Assembly (NCBI GenBank): GCA_003427395.1
Contig: BFEA01000392.1
Span: forward strand, 375,751 to 408,167
DNA: 32,417 nucleotides
Direction: 5' to 3'
Origin: Chara braunii
Taxonomy: Eukaryota; Streptophyta; Charophyceae; Charales; Characeae
The notes below the pieces were generated by a model. The model saw only the letters and a list, made by a program, of their open reading frames with translations, searched no databases and had not been told where the DNA came from. The position numbers were made by a program, and so were the translations under genes. This document shows, in pieces, positions 29,001 through 32,417 of this stretch. Every line of letters begins with the position of its first letter. Position 1 is the first letter of the stretch.

Positions 29001-30172
29001 GTTATGATCCTGGCCAATTTCGAAGTACACATTCATCAGAAAGTTCAATTCCGTCCAATTGCAAAAGGAAATGAATGAAGAGAGAGGGAAAGAAGAAGAA
29101 GAAGAAGAAAGAAAGAGGAAGAAGATGATGTATACCAGCATAGACCAATGCCGATGCTCTTCTTCTTGGCCAACCACTCTCCTCCTCCGTATCACCTCCC
29201 CTCTTATTCAAACAAGAAATGATAATAACAATGTTGAATGGCTGAACCAGAATCAATGCCTGAATCCCTCTTCTAATGAGGTCCACCACAGCCATGGCCA
29301 CCCTCCTTCCTCCTTCGTCCAAGGCCGAGGCTATGACAGACTACCAGGGCATCACCCTGCTGTCCAAAGGACAACACAAAGCAGCTGTGGCTGCTCTAGC
29401 TCAGGCCGTCATGCCTCACTCTGCCTCAAAGCTTCTTCGTGTAGCTCTACCCCAACTGCGGCCTTCCTGCTGCAGCGCCCACCAAGGTGATGAAGATGGC
29501 AACCACCATAGCCAGGTAAGTAGTACCTCTGGCGCTCCCCCTTCCTAGTCCTGGTCTTCTTCCTCCTCCTGTCCGTGCTGCTTCCCCCAGCAGCGCAGCT
29601 CTGTGCTAGCCCTGCTCCAGCCAGTGTGTCGCCAAACTTGCACACCGACAATGAGGACGAGCACCTTGCTCCTCCTGGAGATGTAGCGGCCTGCTTGCCT
29701 CTTGGTGAGTGACTTCCTAGGCCTCCAAGCAACCGGTACCTCCTCCCTTTCGGAGGGAAACATCATTGCAGACTCTGATATTGCCCGTACAGGCCCTAGA
29801 CTCAGACTGGTTGGACTGGTACCCGCCTAGACCTAGCCTACAACTACTGGGCGTCCGCAAATGCCAACTTTGGTCTTCTTCTGCTCGGCCTCGAGTACCT
29901 GACACATCTACCTCTACCTGGTGTGGTACCGGCCTACCTGCTACTTGAGTGTTTTCCACTGCCTCAAGTGTCGCGGGCCTCTTTCCCCGCCACTTGAGTG
30001 TTTTCCCCGCTGCAACCCTCAATGTCAGGGCCGCAGGTAAGTACCTGCCCTTCGGGCCCTCTGAACGAACAAGTGCCCTTGCGGGTCACACACACACTCA
30101 AGCCAACAAGCACTCAGACAGGCATGCAGACCAGCAAGCATGCACACACACAGACTTAGAGAACTCAGCACA
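29001..30172. repeat. Dispersed 1.16-kb repeat, copy B
   Basis: Same orientation as 15240-16395 and alignable from end to end. It differs by substitutions, microsatellite length and small indels (for instance extra CTTGAGTGTTTTCC repeats at about 29945-30006). It ends at ACACACAGACTTAGAGAACT just before an A-run (30172-30190). Confidence 0.8.
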
Positions 30173-30190
30173 AAAAAAAAAAAAAAAAAA

Positions 30191-30690
30191 GCAAACAGCA
30201 TTGATCAAGGATAACTCCACTGCGGAACCAAGCCCCAGAAAAGGAAAAAAAGGAAAAAAAGAAAAGGATGCTGCTATTTTTTTTGGCTCAATGATGGTGG
30301 GAACCGTGGGATGATGTCCTCGTTTTTCTTCTTTTTTTTATGGTGGGATGTTGTCATTACTAGAAAAAAATTAAATTAAATTTAATTAATGTATGTTTAA
30401 TGAATTCACCCAATGCTGGACCCATCCGCCTTCAATGGATAGATTCGGGTTTCGTGGAGTGAGTTTGGAACTTGCTCGGCTCTTCATCTTGTGGTAGGGC
30501 TCTTGGATGCGTGCGTGATGGATGGATGCCGTATGAATGGGTCATTATGGGTGTATCTGGGGTCTCACCTATTTTTATGCTTGGGCTGATTTGTGCCCAT
30601 CAGTCTTTCACTCATTCAGACGTTTTAAGAAAAAAAGGGGCAAGTAGGTTTATGTCAGAACAGAGTTCTTCCCAATTCCACTTCGGCGGC
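30191..30690. other. No recognisable feature
   Basis: A-rich and mixed sequence with an AAATTAAATTTAATTAAT palindrome near 30368-30388. No coding pattern is seen. Confidence 0.4.
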
Positions 30691-30707
30691 TGCTTTTTTT
30701 TTTCCTT

Positions 30708-31095
30708 TCAGGCCTTTTTTTATTGTCATTATAGTATTACGGGGAACCCCGTAGCAGCCACATCCGTGCTCAAGCCTCCAACGAGGGAACATGCGGGAGC
30801 TGCACCCACCAGCAGGTGCGATACCTGCTACAGCAGGTGGGCGATACAGGCCAGGGGTCAGCCGGTAGCATCAGGACCAAGCTTCTTCGATGGGCCAGTC
30901 ACTGTGCCTCCCCTCCGGTCCCCTCCCCCTATGAACATCAGCAGTCTCTGCTCAATGCCACGCGGGGGGACCAACGGCATATCTCTAGGTGGCGGGCGCC
31001 AAGCTTGCCCAGGAAGGTACATGAGGCCAATGGGGATTGAACCCAAGCCCTCCTGAATGCCACTTGCGTGCCTTACCAACTGAGCTAGGCCGCTG
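30708..31095 (-). mobile_element. tRNA-derived SINE, about 390 bp, near full length
   Basis: On the minus strand the head reads CGGCCTAGCTCAGTTGGTAA (box A) and GCTTGGGTTCAATCCCCATT (box B), spaced as in a tRNA. The acceptor-like arms pair only partly, so it is a tRNA-like head, not a tRNA gene. A body of about 300 bp follows, then CGGGGTTCCCCGTAATACTA and an AATAAAAAAAGGCCTGAAAGG tail. The tail recurs at 2985-3085. Confidence 0.75.
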
Positions 31096-31130
31096 GATGC
31101 GGCTGTTTGTTTCGCCCGCGCCTGTTCTTT

Positions 31131-31275
31131 TTTTTTTTTTTTTTTTTTTTNTAGCNGGNNTTNAAATTGNGGNGGNNNTTTTTTTTTTTTTTTTTTTTTT
31201 TAAACACCCCCACTGGTGATAGTGGTGCTGATAAGAGCAGACACCGCTACCACCCGGGGAGAGGCTCCGGCAGTT
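31131..31275 (-). mobile_element. T-runs with ambiguous bases and a partial retroposon
   Basis: T22 and T22-long runs flank a patch of Ns (31151-31178), so base calls are unreliable. AAACACCCCCACTGGTGATA through CACCCGGGGAGAGGCTCC then matches the tail part of the GGGACGCTGG family in reverse (compare 2440-2510). Confidence 0.5.
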
Positions 31276-31447
31276 TTTCTAGCTGCTAAACTTGCACATT
31301 TTGAAACTCAAACGATGACATCGGTGCCACTTCGTCTCTTCTTGCCTATTTCAAACTAAGAAGGTGACTCAGGAGCAGTTCTTCCCCCCTCCCCCCCCCT
31401 CCCCCTCCCCCTCTTTCCTTCCAAGAAAAAAAGAACAGTCTGGCCTA

Positions 31448-31479
<32 letters not shown>

Positions 31480-31775
31480 ATAAAAAAAAAAATAAAAAAA
31501 AAAAAAAAAAAATCATTCGACTAACCCCTTTTTTATTTCAAAAACGGAAAAAAAAAAACATCACAGTGTTTCGAAACTGTCATTTTACTTCCATGTTGAG
31601 TAACTAAGCCGGAAAAGAAAAGAAAAGAAAAAAAAAAAAAAAAAACATCAAAATAAGACTTGACCAACTACAACGCATTCGAGTTTGAAACCTTCCGCGT
31701 CCGCAGTCGCTTCGGGGAAAAAAAAATTAAAAAAAAATTAAAAAATTGCTTAAATAGGGTGATAAGAAAACAAAC
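31276..31775. other. Low-complexity intron after exon 1
   Basis: The stretch holds C-rich (31384-31412) and A-rich (31449-31511, 31619-31645, 31718-31745) tracts. No gene is seen. Confidence 0.5.
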
Positions 31776-31865
31776 CATGGCCTCCTTCAGCTCGGCAAGA
31801 TCTTGCTTCAGTATGGCGTTCTTTTCTGCCAGCATTGCTTCTGCAGCTATGGTATCTTCTTTCTT
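31776..31865 (-). CDS. Coiled-coil exon 1 of 5 (30 codons, phase 0-0)
   Basis: On the minus strand the acceptor context is CTCCTTTGCACAG and the donor is ATG|GTTTGT. The 30 codons in between have no stop. The peptide begins KKEDTIAAEAM and ends LAELKEAM. Leu12, Leu19 and Leu26 are seven apart. Asn16, Leu23 and Met30 fill the other hydrophobic register. This is a leucine-zipper-like heptad with Asn at a core position, as is usual in parallel two-stranded coils. The exon contains LAEKNAILKQDL, closely similar to LQEKNLCLKQQI in the next exon. It is surrounded by poly(A)/(T) and low-complexity DNA, against which its codon-like texture stands out. The function is unknown. Confidence 0.68.
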
Positions 31866-31989
31866 CTGTGCAAAGGAGTAGAAGGGATGGGGTGCAGAAA
31901 AAATGTAAAGGTTAGTTAAGCACCAAAAACTTTGGTGTAGAAAGGTTCAATAAAGCACCAAATTTCAGCACATTTAGTCCTCTTACAGC

Positions 31990-32115
31990 TTTCATCACTA
32001 CTGTCTTCCCCCCGACACAACGCACCCTGATAATCAATGTATACAAGCTATATTTCCGGTCAGGTCCATTCAAGAATGGGGGGTGTATTATGTTGGGGGG
32101 AAGATGGTAGCCTAC
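31990..32115. mobile_element. Small inverted-repeat element, CTTCCCCCC termini
   Basis: TGTCTTCCCCCCGACACAAC (about 32000) and GTTGGGGGGAAGATGGTAGC (about 32093) are inverted ends. The right end continues as GGTAGCCT, the complement of the AGGCTACCTTCTTCCCCC found at 2316. The 2.3-kb foldback element may thus belong to the same family. Confidence 0.5.
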
Positions 32116-32231
32116 AAACCGAACCTACCCTAAGGTCCTCTATAAGGACACCTTAATTCCTTGCCCACCAGTCAAGGTAAGGGAGGAATAGATATGGTGG
32201 CGGGGTCTCGAACCCCTGTTCGTGGTTGGAC

Positions 32232-32262
<31 letters not shown>

Positions 32263-32417
32263 ACTTTGGAAGACGCAATCTATTTTTTTTAATTTTTTTT
32301 TCTCTAGACTAGTCTGGAAGGCCTGTGAAAAATTCACGTAAGCTGCTTACGTGATGCAATCTATTTTGCCCTCTCGAGTTCTCGAGGTTTTTTTTTTTTT
32401 TTTTTTTTTTTTTGTCC
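32116..32417. other. tRNA-like fragment and T-rich end
   Basis: GGGGTCTCGAACCCCTGTTC at about 32202 resembles a reversed box B and may be another eroded SINE head. The remainder is T-rich low complexity to the window edge. Confidence 0.3.

Larger units (their letters stand above)
4683..31865 (-). other. Inferred split gene for a long coiled-coil protein (internal part only)
   Basis: Five short blocks on the minus strand share one pattern: an AG acceptor, an open phase-0 reading frame of a whole number of codons (30, 22, 32, 28, 30), and a GT donor. All five encode Lys/Glu/Ala/Leu-rich helical peptide with heptad spacing. In transcription order they lie at 31776-31865, 23272-23337, 13434-13529, 9007-9090 and 4683-4772. 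The introns between them would be 8438, 9742 (including the N gap), 4343 and 4234 nt. No start codon, promoter, stop codon or poly(A) site can be assigned, so both ends lie outside the window or are unrecognised. Further exons may be missed, especially between 13.5 and 23.3 kb. Joining the blocks into one gene is inference from strand, phase and composition. I do not recognise the protein. Confidence 0.6.

Noticed and set aside
31020-31095. Functional tRNA gene
   Set aside because: Box A and box B are present, but only about five of seven acceptor pairs form, the T stem has a mismatch, and the sequence continues into a repeated SINE body.

Overview
This looks like a eukaryotic nuclear window, repeat-rich and almost entirely non-coding. 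It contains long introns, microsatellites, A-tailed retroposons, small inverted-repeat DNA elements, a decayed LINE, scattered single Ns and one 701-base assembly gap (20990-21690). I see no bacterial operons, rRNA, CRISPR array or intact long gene. The organism cannot be fixed from the sequence. A large-intron green-lineage genome, such as a charophyte alga, is my guess only.

The main genic signal is on the minus strand. Five short exon-like blocks lie at 31776-31865, 23272-23337, 13434-13529, 9007-9090 and 4683-4772. Each follows an AG acceptor and is followed by a GT donor. Each is an exact multiple of 3 (90, 66, 96, 84, 90 nt), opens in phase 0 without a stop, and encodes a charged, heptad-like coiled-coil segment. 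Several share an E-K-N / L-K-Q motif. Together they suggest the middle of one long coiled-coil protein gene with introns of about 4.2-9.7 kb, built at least partly by exon duplication. The gene's identity and its two ends are not visible. Two weaker candidate exons lie further downstream on the same strand, near 1700-1770 and 266-303.

The rest of the window reads as intron filled with mobile and tandem DNA. (1) At least four small elements carry TTAA target duplications and an ACCACCAGTACTT terminal repeat. Two of them sit inside tRNA-like SINE heads. (2) There are several SINE-like families: a tRNA-headed one at 30.7-31.1 kb, a Leu/Ser-tRNA-like one in tandem at 14.1-14.9 kb, and an A-tailed family with a GGGACGCTGG head at many sites. 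(3) A 5'-truncated, frameshifted LINE ORF2 lies at 26.1-28.9 kb. (4) A dispersed 1.16-kb repeat occurs at 15.24-16.40 and 29.00-30.17 kb. (5) Foldback elements lie at 2.3, 12.8, 20.6-20.9, 24.4-24.9 and 32.0 kb. (6) Tandem or segmental duplications lie at 2.7, 3.6, 6.5-7.3, 10.3-11.1, 19.6-20.0 and 22.9 kb, and a CAT-based minisatellite at 5.6-6.4 kb.
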